From Aequorivita lipolytica (GTDB lineage: Bacteria > Bacteroidota > Bacteroidia > Flavobacteriales > Flavobacteriaceae): a stretch of DNA of 64,000 nucleotides. Both the position numbers and the translations under genes were made by a program. The notes beneath the pieces are model-generated. The model had not been told where the DNA came from and did not search any database. It worked only from the letters and a program-made list of their open reading frames with translations. Shown here one piece after another: positions 44,000 through 52,191 of this stretch. Where the stretch lies: positions 372,001 to 436,000 of the forward strand of contig NZ_VORU01000002.1 of the NCBI RefSeq assembly GCF_007997135.1, read 5' to 3'. Within the stretch, counting starts at the first letter, position 1. Each line of letters starts with the position of its first letter.

Positions 44000-46816
44000 A
44001 TGGTCGCTTTTTCTTCACTTTTTCTTACTGCGCAGAATAGACAGGACTACTATGTCTTAGCAAAGCCAAATTATTCTCTAGAGCCTTTACAAATAACAAT
44101 TAATCCAGATCAAACATTAACTGTAGATTTAAGCGATAATAATTTGGAAGGTTTTTTAAATAGCATTCCCGTTTATAGTATTCAAAAAGCTTTTCCTACT
44201 GCTTATTCTCCATTATTAAAACGAACTTATAGAATAACATTAGAAGATGCTAGCTATTTAAATGATTTTTTTCAACGAAATGAGATAGAACTTGTTGAAC
44301 TTGTAGAGGAAGAGAATATTGAACTTTTTATCCCAAATGATTTTAATTATATAGACCGAGGAACACCTAACACAGCTTTGGATATAATAAAGGCTCCCTT
44401 TGCGTGGAATTTAACACATGGAAGTACGGGTATTTTTGCTGGTGTTTTGGATAATGGTTTTTATCTTAATCATGAAGATTTAATTAATGAAATTGTTATG
44501 GTTCTTGGCAATAATCCAGCAGCTCATGGTACAGGGGTATCTAGCGTAATTGGTGGGCAGACAGATAATAATGTCGGGCTTTCAAGTATTGGTTTTAAAA
44601 CCAAATTAGCTGTTAAAAGTGGTGGAGGACATAATGGAGCATTGCTGCTATCACAACAACCAGGTGTTAGGGTTATAAATATTAGCTTAAAATTCGGATG
44701 TACTTTTAGTGTTTTTGCAGCAGAGGTTTTTGAAGAAATATGGAATGGCACTCCATTACACCCCCCAGTTGTAGTTGTAGCTGCCGCAGGAAATGGAGAG
44801 GTCGCAAAAGCGGCTAATAATGGGGGATATTGTCCTGACACTAATGGTGGAGCAAATGGTTATGTTTATCCAGCCGCATATGGAAATGTTATCGCAGTAT
44901 CAGGTGTAAATCATTTGGTTCCACGAGGCACCGAAGATTTTCAATATGGATTTGGTGTGAGTTGGGAGGATTTGGCACAACGAGATATTAGCATTCCTTA
45001 TTCCACATTGACCTATAATGATAAAGTAGATTTATGTGCGCCAGCGCATCATGTAATGGCTGCAAATAATGATTCTGATGGATATGGGTTTGGCTATGGA
45101 ACATCTTATGCCTCGCCAATTGTTGTAGGTACAGTTGCTTTGATGTTAAATGTTAATCCAAATTTAACTCCAAATCAAGTAAGAGATATTTTGAAAAATA
45201 CCACTGATGACATTTATTTTATTCCAGAAAATGGTCCTTATATAAATCTCTATGGAACAGGAAGGCTCAACGCTTATAGAGCAGTCAAAACAGCACAGTG
45301 TATGCTGAATCCAACCCCAGGTTTGGACCTTGCAATGCAAAACTCTGATGTGGATGATTTTGTGGAACCGGACACCGTTACCGAAATACTTTGGCAAAGT
45401 GATGATATATGGGTTCGTAATGAAAACGATGGTCGCGAAGTACGATTTCATCAAAATCCAAAATATGATCCCTCCAATCCAAATTACGTCTATGTTAGGG
45501 TAACTAACAATAGCTGTCAAACCTCTACTGGCAATGATAATCTTAAATTATACTGGGCAAAAGCAAACACCACGCTATACTGGCCCGAAAATTGGGATGG
45601 CAGTCTATATATTGAAGATCCCGTTACTGGTGCTGATATATTGATGGGTGATGAAGTGGGAACGCTAAGTATCCCTGTATTGGGTCCTGGCGAAAGTAAA
45701 ATCCTTGAATTTCAATGGCCCGTTCCCAATCCACAGGATTACATAAATATAAACAATGGCAATCCGTGGCATTTCTGTTTACTGGCACGTATAGAATCTC
45801 TGGACGACCCAATGACCTATCCAGAGGGTATAATTATTACGAATAATGTAAAGAACAACAATAATATTGTATGGAAAAACACCACAGTAATCGATGTTAT
45901 GCCAGACACCCCCTCAGAGATTAGTGCTGTTGTTGCCGTAGGGAATCCCTATGACAACGCACACACCTTCAAGTTAGAATTCAAAAAAGATGATGCTGAA
46001 ATTGGAAAAGCAATTTATGAAGAAGCCGAAGTAAGTGTAGCACTGGATAACATACTTTATAACGCATGGCAAAGTGGTGGGCAAAGTACAACACACGTTG
46101 AAACCACATATATCCCGCAGCGCAAAATAATTTCTGATAATAATGCAGGGCTAAACAATATACTCTTTAACGCTAATGAAATTGGCACCCTAACTGTAAG
46201 TTTTAACTTTTTGGCTAAGGAACTTACAAATAAAACCAAATATAGCTTTTATGTAATGCTACGTGATGCAGTAACCAATGAAATTATTGGTGGTGAAACC
46301 TTTGTAATCAATAAAAAACCCAGATCAGTTTTTGACGCAGATGCTGGTAGTGACGAAACCATTGACAGAAGTGAAAGTGTAACCATAAGTGCCACTCAAA
46401 TAAACGAAGCAGCAGTATACAATTGGTATGACCCAGCTGGAAATTTAATTTTCACTGGTCCCGACTTAACGGTATCTCCAAATGTTACCCAAAGATACCG
46501 TCTGGAAATTATCACAGATACAGATGGTTATAAAGATTATGACGATGTGGAAGTGACCGTAAACCCTTACAAATTGGAAAGTTTAATCCCAAATCCTGCC
46601 ACGAGCCAAGTTACTGTAAATTATACAGCAGATGAAGCTTCATCTGCATATTTAATGGTGGTAAGTACAGTTACGGGTATTTCAAACAATTATATCTTGG
46701 ACGTAAATGAGACGAGTGTTAATTTAAATATTTCAGCATATACTTCTGGAACCTATTCTGTGGCGCTCGTTTGTGATGGACAAATTGTCGATTCTAAAAA
46801 TCTTGCAAAACAATAA
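44000..46816 (+). CDS. Secreted S8 subtilisin-like protease with T9SS sorting domain, probably phase-variable
   Basis: Exported serine protease, 938 residues from the internal ATG 44000. Catalytic residues: Asp151 in GVLDNGF, His176 in AAHGTGVSSVIGG and Ser369 in GYGTSYASPI. A region with adhesion-like beta domains follows, then a T9SS type A domain (SLIPNPATSQVTVNYT to NLAKQ). From ATG 44000 the signal MVAFSSLFLTAQ is too short and lacks basic residues. In frame upstream lies HRILICL, so the natural start is ATG 43876, with the octamer tract in between and out of frame by one. A gain of one repeat or loss of two would restore it. Weak expression from 44000 cannot be excluded. Confidence 0.9.
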   Translation: MVAFSSLFLTAQNRQDYYVLAKPNYSLEPLQITINPDQTLTVDLSDNNLEGFLNSIPVYSIQKAFPTAYSPLLKRTYRITLEDASYLNDFFQRNEIELVELVEEENIELFIPNDFNYIDRGTPNTALDIIKAPFAWNLTHGSTGIFAGVLDNGFYLNHEDLINEIVMVLGNNPAAHGTGVSSVIGGQTDNNVGLSSIGFKTKLAVKSGGGHNGALLLSQQPGVRVINISLKFGCTFSVFAAEVFEEIWNGTPLHPPVVVVAAAGNGEVAKAANNGGYCPDTNGGANGYVYPAAYGNVIAVSGVNHLVPRGTEDFQYGFGVSWEDLAQRDISIPYSTLTYNDKVDLCAPAHHVMAANNDSDGYGFGYGTSYASPIVVGTVALMLNVNPNLTPNQVRDILKNTTDDIYFIPENGPYINLYGTGRLNAYRAVKTAQCMLNPTPGLDLAMQNSDVDDFVEPDTVTEILWQSDDIWVRNENDGREVRFHQNPKYDPSNPNYVYVRVTNNSCQTSTGNDNLKLYWAKANTTLYWPENWDGSLYIEDPVTGADILMGDEVGTLSIPVLGPGESKILEFQWPVPNPQDYININNGNPWHFCLLARIESLDDPMTYPEGIIITNNVKNNNNIVWKNTTVIDVMPDTPSEISAVVAVGNPYDNAHTFKLEFKKDDAEIGKAIYEEAEVSVALDNILYNAWQSGGQSTTHVETTYIPQRKIISDNNAGLNNILFNANEIGTLTVSFNFLAKELTNKTKYSFYVMLRDAVTNEIIGGETFVINKKPRSVFDADAGSDETIDRSESVTISATQINEAAVYNWYDPAGNLIFTGPDLTVSPNVTQRYRLEIITDTDGYKDYDDVEVTVNPYKLESLIPNPATSQVTVNYTADEASSAYLMVVSTVTGISNNYILDVNETSVNLNISAYTSGTYSVALVCDGQIVDSKNLAKQ

Positions 46817-46834
46817 ACCTTAAAACCAATAATC

Positions 46835-47554
46835 ATGAAAACAATTCTATATATACTTCTACTCAACATGAGCGCACTAAGTTTTGCCCAAGATCCGTCA
46901 TTATTTGAAAACACTTGGTATTTGCACAGTGTCATCATTAATGGACAGAGTTATATTCCGCCATCAAATTCTGAAGTACCATTTATACCATTGGATTTTT
47001 TTGAAAACAGTAGTGATGATTTTGTGACAAATGTTTGCAATAGTTTTTCTGGCCTACTCATATACGGCAATCAAAGCTTTACGATTCAAGATTATGCTTT
47101 GACTTTAGCATTTTGTGATTTGCAAGAAAATACAACATTTGAAGGAATTTATTTAAGCTTTTTCTTCGATCCCACCACTCAAGATCCTTATTCTGAGCCA
47201 TTTTTATATTCAATAGTAATTAATGGCAACGAAAAAACATTAATACTAGAAAATATCAACGGCGACAAAGCCATCTACGGCGATCAAATTTTATCGAGTG
47301 AAAATTTTCAAAATTTATACTTTGCTATACACCCTAACCCGACAAAAAACGAACTATTCTTAACTTCAACAAACACCTCAGGCAATCTAAAAATAAAAAT
47401 CTTTAATATAGAGGGCAAACTATTAAGCACGCAAACCTTAGAGTTTGAAAAACGAGTTTCTTTAGATGTTTCCCAATTGTCCAGCGGTATTTATTTTTTG
47501 GATATTGAAGATGGAAACGGTAATTCAACAATTAAAAAGTTTATAAAAGAATAA
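46835..47554 (+). CDS. Small secreted protein with T9SS type A sorting domain
   Basis: 239 residues; signal peptide MKTILYILLLNMSALSFAQ. The middle 130 residues begin NTWYLHSVIINGQSYIPP and look like the lipocalin-like small beta domain often seen in Flavobacteria; the function is unknown. The C-terminal 75 residues are a T9SS sorting domain (IHPNPTKNELFLTSTN to TIKKFIKE). It starts 18 bases after the protease stop, so it should be co-transcribed with it and could be affected by the protease reading phase through translational polarity. Confidence 0.85.
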   Translation: MKTILYILLLNMSALSFAQDPSLFENTWYLHSVIINGQSYIPPSNSEVPFIPLDFFENSSDDFVTNVCNSFSGLLIYGNQSFTIQDYALTLAFCDLQENTTFEGIYLSFFFDPTTQDPYSEPFLYSIVINGNEKTLILENINGDKAIYGDQILSSENFQNLYFAIHPNPTKNELFLTSTNTSGNLKIKIFNIEGKLLSTQTLEFEKRVSLDVSQLSSGIYFLDIEDGNGNSTIKKFIKE

Positions 47555-47579
47555 ATTCGATAATAAAAGATAATGAAGA

Positions 47580-47730
47580 GGCTGTCTGAAAAGTAAAATC
47601 AATCGGTATGTCTGGTCGAGCACTTCGGCTTCGCTCAGGATAAACTAAAGTCGAGACCTAATTATAAGTCAGAAACTTTAAGTTCTCGACTGCGCTCGAA
47701 CTGACCTACAAAACTACTTTTTAGACAGCC
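47580..47730. mobile_element. MITE-like element with 16-bp terminal inverted repeats
   Basis: GGCTGTCTGAAAAGTA (47580-47595) matches the reverse complement of TACTTTTTAGACAGCC (47715-47730) at 15 of 16 positions. The 151-bp unit has no open frame of note. Its interior carries CACTTCGGCTTCGCTCAGG and TTCTCGACTGCGCTCGAAC segments of a kind dispersed in flavobacterial intergenic regions. No clear target-site duplication is seen. The rest of 47555-47965 holds a palindrome and the recA promoter and no gene. Confidence 0.6.
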
Positions 47731-47825
47731 ACTTTTATTTTTCGCAACTTTGTCAAATTTAATATAGAGCATCAAACATTGTATTCCAAAAAGTCGTGTT
47801 TCAAACCGTCCTGGTTCAAGCCGTC

Positions 47826-47843
47826 ATTTTTGTTAACAAAAAT
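47826..47843. promoter_or_regulatory. 18-bp perfect palindrome upstream of recA
   Basis: ATTTTTGTTAACAAAAAT equals its own reverse complement and lies 23 bases upstream of the predicted recA -33 box. It may be an operator for the recA promoter; the regulator is unknown. Confidence 0.4.
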
Positions 47844-47865
47844 CCTTCCCCCTTTAGATTTAAAT

Positions 47866-47897
47866 TTTGCCTCAAGCACAAAGAAATAGTATCTTAG
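47866..47897 (+). promoter_or_regulatory. recA promoter
   Basis: TTTG (47866-47869), 20 bases, TATCTTAG (47890-47897, one mismatch to TAnnTTTG). The leader before ATG 47966 is about 60 bases and contains an inverted TCCTCC/GGAGGA pair. Confidence 0.5.
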
Positions 47898-47965
47898 CAT
47901 CTTCATCCTCCGAAGCATTTTTCTTGCGAAGGAGGAATAAAATTCCATCATAAAACACACTGAAA

Positions 47966-48973
47966 ATGAGCACCGAAAAAGAAGCAAAACTAAAAGCATT
48001 AAAGCTTACTCTCGATAAACTAGACAAGACATACGGCAAGGGAACGGTAATGAAAATGGGCGATCGCGCTGTTGAAGATGTGGAAGTAATCCCAACAGGC
48101 TCACTTGGTTTAGATGTAGCCCTCGGCGTTGGCGGTTATCCACGCGGAAGAGTTATTGAAATATACGGTCCAGAATCTTCTGGTAAAACCACATTGACGC
48201 TTCACGCCATAGCAGAAGCACAAAAAAAAGGAGGCATTGCAGCTTTTATCGATGCTGAACATGCCTTTGATAGAGGTTATGCTGAAAAACTTGGGATTGA
48301 TGTTGAAAACCTTATTATTTCGCAGCCAGATAACGGGGAACAAGCTTTGGAAATCACAGATAATCTGATTAGAAGTGGAGCTATAGATATTATTGTTATT
48401 GATTCTGTTGCGGCTTTGACTCCAAAAAGCGAAATAGAAGGCGAAATGGGCGATAGTAAAATGGGGCTTCACGCACGTTTAATGAGCCAAGCTTTAAGAA
48501 AACTTACTGGGTCCATCAGCAAAACAAAATGTACGGTAATATTTATTAACCAGTTACGTGAAAAAATAGGTGTAATGTTCGGAAATCCGGAAACTACAAC
48601 GGGTGGAAACGCCTTAAAATTTTACGCTTCCGTGCGATTGGACATTCGCCGCTCTACACAGATTAAAGATACCAACAGCAACGCAATGGGTAATAAAACC
48701 CGCGTAAAAGTTGTAAAGAACAAAGTGGCACCACCTTTCAAACAAGTGGAATTCGACATTATGTATGGCGAAGGAATCTCCAAAGTTGGTGAAATTATAG
48801 ACCTTGGCGTTGATTTTGAAATCATCAAAAAAGCAGGTTCATGGTTCAGCTATGACGAGACCAAACTTGGGCAGGGTCGCGATGCCGTAAAAGCACTTCT
48901 TTTGGACAATCCAGAATTAATGGACGAACTGGAAAAGAAAATTAAAGACGCAATAGCGGCAATAAGCAAATAA
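47966..48973 (+). CDS. recA: Recombinase RecA
   Basis: ATP-dependent strand-exchange protein for homologous recombination and SOS control. Walker A is GPESSGKT (residues 68-75), Walker B is [12 protein letters not shown], and the L1/L2 loops [24 protein letters not shown] and [18 protein letters not shown] are intact. 335 residues, full length. The order recA, ECF sigma factor, membrane protein is retained in many flavobacteria. Confidence 0.98.
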   Translation: MSTEKEAKLKALKLTLDKLDKTYGKGTVMKMGDRAVEDVEVIPTGSLGLDVALGVGGYPRGRVIEIYGPESSGKTTLTLHAIAEAQKKGGIAAFIDAEHAFDRGYAEKLGIDVENLIISQPDNGEQALEITDNLIRSGAIDIIVIDSVAALTPKSEIEGEMGDSKMGLHARLMSQALRKLTGSISKTKCTVIFINQLREKIGVMFGNPETTTGGNALKFYASVRLDIRRSTQIKDTNSNAMGNKTRVKVVKNKVAPPFKQVEFDIMYGEGISKVGEIIDLGVDFEIIKKAGSWFSYDETKLGQGRDAVKALLLDNPELMDELEKKIKDAIAAISK

Positions 48974-48989
48974 TTTTTCAGCGAACCAC

Positions 48990-49016
48990 GCAACCCTTTT
49001 GATACACTGGTATCTA
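48990..49016 (+). promoter_or_regulatory. Possible ECF-type promoter of the sigma gene
   Basis: GCAACC (48990-48995) and GGTATCTA (49009-49016) have the AAC and GTC-like words at roughly ECF spacing, ahead of the sigma factor gene; an autoregulated promoter is possible but weakly supported. Confidence 0.25.
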
Positions 49017-49100
49017 CAGAATGTAGGAACCTTGATTATTACGGTTGCCCTCTAAAATAAAGAGGTATTTACAACGGAACAATAACTCACGGTACTACGT

Positions 49101-49640
49101 TTGACATTAGACGAGCTCATAAAACAATGCAAAAATCAAGATGCAACGGCGCAGGGCGAACTGTACAAACAGTACAACAGAGTCCTTTTTGCTATATGTC
49201 TTCGGTATTCTCCCAATTATACAGAGGCTGAAGATAATTTGCAGGATGCTTTTATAACCATTTTTAAAAAAGTGGAGCAGTATCATGGCAAAGGTTCTTT
49301 TGAAGGTTGGATGAAACGTGTTACCGTAAACACTGTACTTCAAAAATATAGAAAACAACGCACCTTTGAAATTGTTGATGAAGGGCAGATTGAAGATGAA
49401 GCCGAGGTGGAAATTGAAAGCGAGGAAATCCCGTTGGATTTTCTGCTGAAAATTGTACAGGAGCTGCCAGATAGATACAGATTGGTTTTCAGTATGTATG
49501 TTATGGATGGCTATCAGCACAAAGAGATAGCTGAAATGTTAGGAATCAGCGATGGCACGTCTAAATCAAACCTGGCACGGGCCAGAATGATTTTGAAAAA
49601 TAAGATTGAAGACTATAATGCTAAAAATTATAACACTTAA
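49101..49640 (+). CDS. ECF-type RNA polymerase sigma factor
   Basis: Alternative sigma factor of 179 residues starting at TTG 49101 (TLDELIKQCKNQDATAQGELYKQY); no ATG is available near it. Region 2 is RYSPNYTEAEDNLQDAFITIFKKVEQYHGKGSFEGWMKRVTVN, and region 4 is LPDRYRLVFSMYVMDGYQHKEIAEMLGISDGTSKSNLARARMIL. It is followed by a membrane protein that may act as its anti-sigma factor. The regulon is unknown; an envelope-stress role is inferred from the partner. Confidence 0.94.
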   Translation: MTLDELIKQCKNQDATAQGELYKQYNRVLFAICLRYSPNYTEAEDNLQDAFITIFKKVEQYHGKGSFEGWMKRVTVNTVLQKYRKQRTFEIVDEGQIEDEAEVEIESEEIPLDFLLKIVQELPDRYRLVFSMYVMDGYQHKEIAEMLGISDGTSKSNLARARMILKNKIEDYNAKNYNT

Positions 49641-49730
49641 AGCATTGTATGATTGTTTAGATTGAAAATGTAAGCCTCTGCTTTCGGGTAGAGGTTTTAC
49701 AAAAAAAATTTCCTTATAAAAGGAAAAAGA

Positions 49731-51287
49731 ATGAAAGAAAAGAAAAACATAGACAACATTTTCACCGAAGGTTTCAAAAATTTTGAAGCCACTCCTTCGC
49801 CGCGCGTTTGGGAAAATATCCAGGCAGAGCTGAATAAGGATAAAAAAGAACGCAAGGTTATTCCGCTGTGGATTAAACTTGGTGGTGTTGCTGCGTTGAT
49901 TGCACTGTTGTTGACTGTTGGCAATTCACTTTACAATTCTTCAAATAAAACAGTTGCTCCAGAAATTACCAATGAAAATATAGAACAGACGGAAAAGCAA
50001 TTTCAAGAAAATGAATCTGGGATTGAAAAGCATGATAATGCATCGCAAGTAGCCTCGGAAGATAAAACGCGTCAAGATGAATTGACTGAGCAGTCCGATG
50101 CTTCTAGTACTTCAGAGAAAAAAGACGAAACAAAATCTTCGAATAAAGTTTTCAAAAACAACTCTAAAAAAGACGGGAATACTGTAATTGCATCAAGTAA
50201 TTCTGAAAGTAATTTATCAAAGATTAACCGGAACTCTAAGTCTGATTTGCCTGAAAAGCAGGCTTCAAAAAATGATTTAAATGAAGTGGTAGTCGCTTCA
50301 AAAAATAATTCTGAAAAGGTCAACTCTAACGCAAACAGAGAAAAAACCACCGAAAGCATTATTGAAAAGTACGGCGCTATTTTCGAAAACAAAAAAGAAA
50401 GCGTTGCCGCAAACGAAAATCTCCAAAAGAAAAATTCCGAAGAAAGCTTAGTAAAAACTGAGGAAGAGATAGCCAAAGATCCAAAAAATAAAAAATCAAT
50501 CTTTGATGCAATTGCTGAAAAAGATGAAGAAACAATTTCCGAAAAAAAGACAAAACAAATTCCCGAACATCGCTGGATGGTAGCACCAAACGTAGCTCCA
50601 GTTTATTATAGCAGTTTTGGCAATGGTTCTTCAATAGATCCAACATTTGCAGATAATCCGCAAGATGGAGACGTTAATATGAGTTATGGAGTGCAAGTAA
50701 GTTATACGGTTAGCAACCGTTTGAGCATACGTACCGGTGTTAATAATGTTGATTTAGGTTATAGTACTTCGGGCATAGAGGTAGGTACAGGCCCAGTAGC
50801 TGTTGCGTTGCGATCTGTTGATTATGGAAGTAATAATATTGTTGTAACGGCTGTGGATCAAGGATCTTTTGCCAATGCTGCCCCATCAAACGGTTTTGGA
50901 GAAATAATCCCGAAATCTACACAAGGGAATGCCCAGCTTATTCAGAATATCAATTATTACGAAGTACCCGTTGAGCTCAAATATGCTGTAATTAACAGCA
51001 GATTTAGCGTAAATGTAATTGGAGGTTTAAGCACGCTGTTTTTGGGTAATAATGAAATTTCAGTGAAGGCTGATAATTTTAGTACCGTGCTGGGAGAGGC
51101 AAACAATCTTTCCAGTGTAAGTTTTTCAACTAACGTCGGGCTGGGACTGGACTATAAACTGTCCAAAAAATTTACGTTTAATATTGAGCCAATGTTTAAA
51201 TACCAGCTCAACCCATATACCGATTCATCTGTAAACTTTAAGCCTTATTATTTGGGTGTTTACAGTGGATTGAGTTTCAGGTTTTAG
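49731..51287 (+). CDS. Probable sigma-factor partner: cytoplasmic segment, inner-membrane span and outer-membrane beta-barrel
   Basis: 518 residues in four parts: a short cytoplasmic N-terminus (INDIFTEGFKNFEATPSPRVWENI-like, about 1-40), one inner-membrane span (about 44-66, IPLWIKLGGVAALIALLLTVGNSL), a long Ser/Lys/Glu/Asn-rich linker (about 70-270) able to cross the periplasm, and a C-terminal domain with alternating strands that ends in Phe (GVYSGLSFRF), the signature of an outer-membrane barrel. It follows the ECF sigma gene by 90 bases and so is a candidate anti-sigma factor that reports on the outer membrane. No anti-sigma family domain is obvious; this role is inference. Confidence 0.8.
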   Translation: MKEKKNIDNIFTEGFKNFEATPSPRVWENIQAELNKDKKERKVIPLWIKLGGVAALIALLLTVGNSLYNSSNKTVAPEITNENIEQTEKQFQENESGIEKHDNASQVASEDKTRQDELTEQSDASSTSEKKDETKSSNKVFKNNSKKDGNTVIASSNSESNLSKINRNSKSDLPEKQASKNDLNEVVVASKNNSEKVNSNANREKTTESIIEKYGAIFENKKESVAANENLQKKNSEESLVKTEEEIAKDPKNKKSIFDAIAEKDEETISEKKTKQIPEHRWMVAPNVAPVYYSSFGNGSSIDPTFADNPQDGDVNMSYGVQVSYTVSNRLSIRTGVNNVDLGYSTSGIEVGTGPVAVALRSVDYGSNNIVVTAVDQGSFANAAPSNGFGEIIPKSTQGNAQLIQNINYYEVPVELKYAVINSRFSVNVIGGLSTLFLGNNEISVKADNFSTVLGEANNLSSVSFSTNVGLGLDYKLSKKFTFNIEPMFKYQLNPYTDSSVNFKPYYLGVYSGLSFRF

Positions 51288-51340
51288 GTTAGTTTTTAGT
51301 TGAATGTGTTTGATATACTTCAAACAAAATGATTGAGAGA

Positions 51341-51371
51341 AAACCGTTCTGCGCCATAGAACGGTTTTTTT
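51341..51371. terminator. Bidirectional terminator between the barrel protein and plsC
   Basis: AAACCGTTCT / AGAACGGTTT, 10-bp stem, 7-nt loop; T-run on the plus strand and a shorter one on the minus strand. The two genes converge here. Confidence 0.9.
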
Positions 51372-51376
51372 ATGCG

Positions 51377-52117
51377 CTAAACTGTAGGATGGAGTAATTC
51401 ATTTAAAATAACAGTTCTTGTTTCTTTTTTCAATTCCTTTCTTTTTTCTAAAGTAAGCCCCGCTGTAGGAATTAACTTGTGAACCTTCACACGCATCTTT
51501 CCTGGGCTACCAATAAAAAATGAATATGGGAAACGTTTTTTGTTATCGTGAAAAGTCATAGGCGCAATTGGTATTTGATGTTCAATGGAAAGCCGAAATG
51601 CTCCGTCTTTAAACTCATCCAATAAAATTGAAAGATCATCCGGTACCCCACCTTCTGGAAAAATGCAAACGCTCAAACCTTCATTCAACCGTATTTCTGC
51701 CCTTCTAAAAGCTTCAACGCGGCTTTTTGTATTTCCACGATCTACCAAAATACAAGTGCGTTTGTAAATGGAACCGAACAAAGGAATCTTTGCCAACTCC
51801 TTTTTTCCAACAAAAACAAAAGGATTTTTTGTGGAATAGAACATCAACATAATATCTGCCATGGATGTATGGTTTGCGACGAACATATAACTTTCTCCTT
51901 TTTTATACTGAACATCACGTTTTATTATGGGATAACATCCTATACCAAAAATTATAAACGCAGACCAAGTACGAGCAACTTTAAAGAAAAATGGATACCA
52001 AGAATGTTTTAGAATGCTAATTATTAGAAAAGGAAAAAGTAAGATGGTAGCCAGAGCTATTATCAAATAGAACCAAATGCGGTAAAACGTTGCAAAGATT
52101 TGTTTAAAAAGTTTCAT
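51377..52117 (-). CDS. plsC: 1-acyl-sn-glycerol-3-phosphate acyltransferase
   Basis: Second acylation step of phospholipid synthesis at the inner membrane. ATG 52117 is used (MKLFKQIFATFYRIW). A membrane segment (FYLIIALATILLFPFLIISIL) is followed by the catalytic HX4D motif in VANHTSMADIMLMF, the acceptor-binding block KELAKIPLFGSIYKR and the IFPEGGVPDD loop. 246 residues, normal. Its promoter and that of trpS diverge from a 74-base gap. Confidence 0.92.
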   Translation of the reverse strand: MKLFKQIFATFYRIWFYLIIALATILLFPFLIISILKHSWYPFFFKVARTWSAFIIFGIGCYPIIKRDVQYKKGESYMFVANHTSMADIMLMFYSTKNPFVFVGKKELAKIPLFGSIYKRTCILVDRGNTKSRVEAFRRAEIRLNEGLSVCIFPEGGVPDDLSILLDEFKDGAFRLSIEHQIPIAPMTFHDNKKRFPYSFFIGSPGKMRVKVHKLIPTAGLTLEKRKELKKETRTVILNELLHPTV

Positions 52118-52124
52118 CAAGCTT

Positions 52125-52173
52125 CAAAAGTAATGATTTGAACGATGCAAATAAATCAAAAAAAGTACCTTTG
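52125..52173. promoter_or_regulatory. Divergent promoters of plsC and trpS
   Basis: Minus strand TACTTTTG (52132-52125) seven bases before the plsC ATG, and plus strand TACCTTTG (52166-52173) 18 bases before the trpS ATG. Both match TAnnTTTG. Confidence 0.5.
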
Positions 52174-52191
52174 CTGAAATTTTTCAGAACC

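Noticed and set aside
43876-44040. A 54-codon His/Thr/Pro/Arg-rich peptide read from ATG 43876 as a real small protein
   Set aside because: The frame is the out-of-phase reading of the protease 5' end, and the tract has no codon-specific change. I treat it as the OFF product.
47907-47936. TCCTCC/GGAGGA pairing before recA as a translation-controlling hairpin
   Set aside because: The GGAGGA is 30 bases from ATG 47966, too far to be its ribosome-binding site, and this phylum does not rely on such sites.
50072-50646. Minus-strand frames opposite the linker of the barrel protein
   Set aside because: They arise from the Ser/Lys/Glu-rich codon bias of the plus-strand gene and have no recognisable features.
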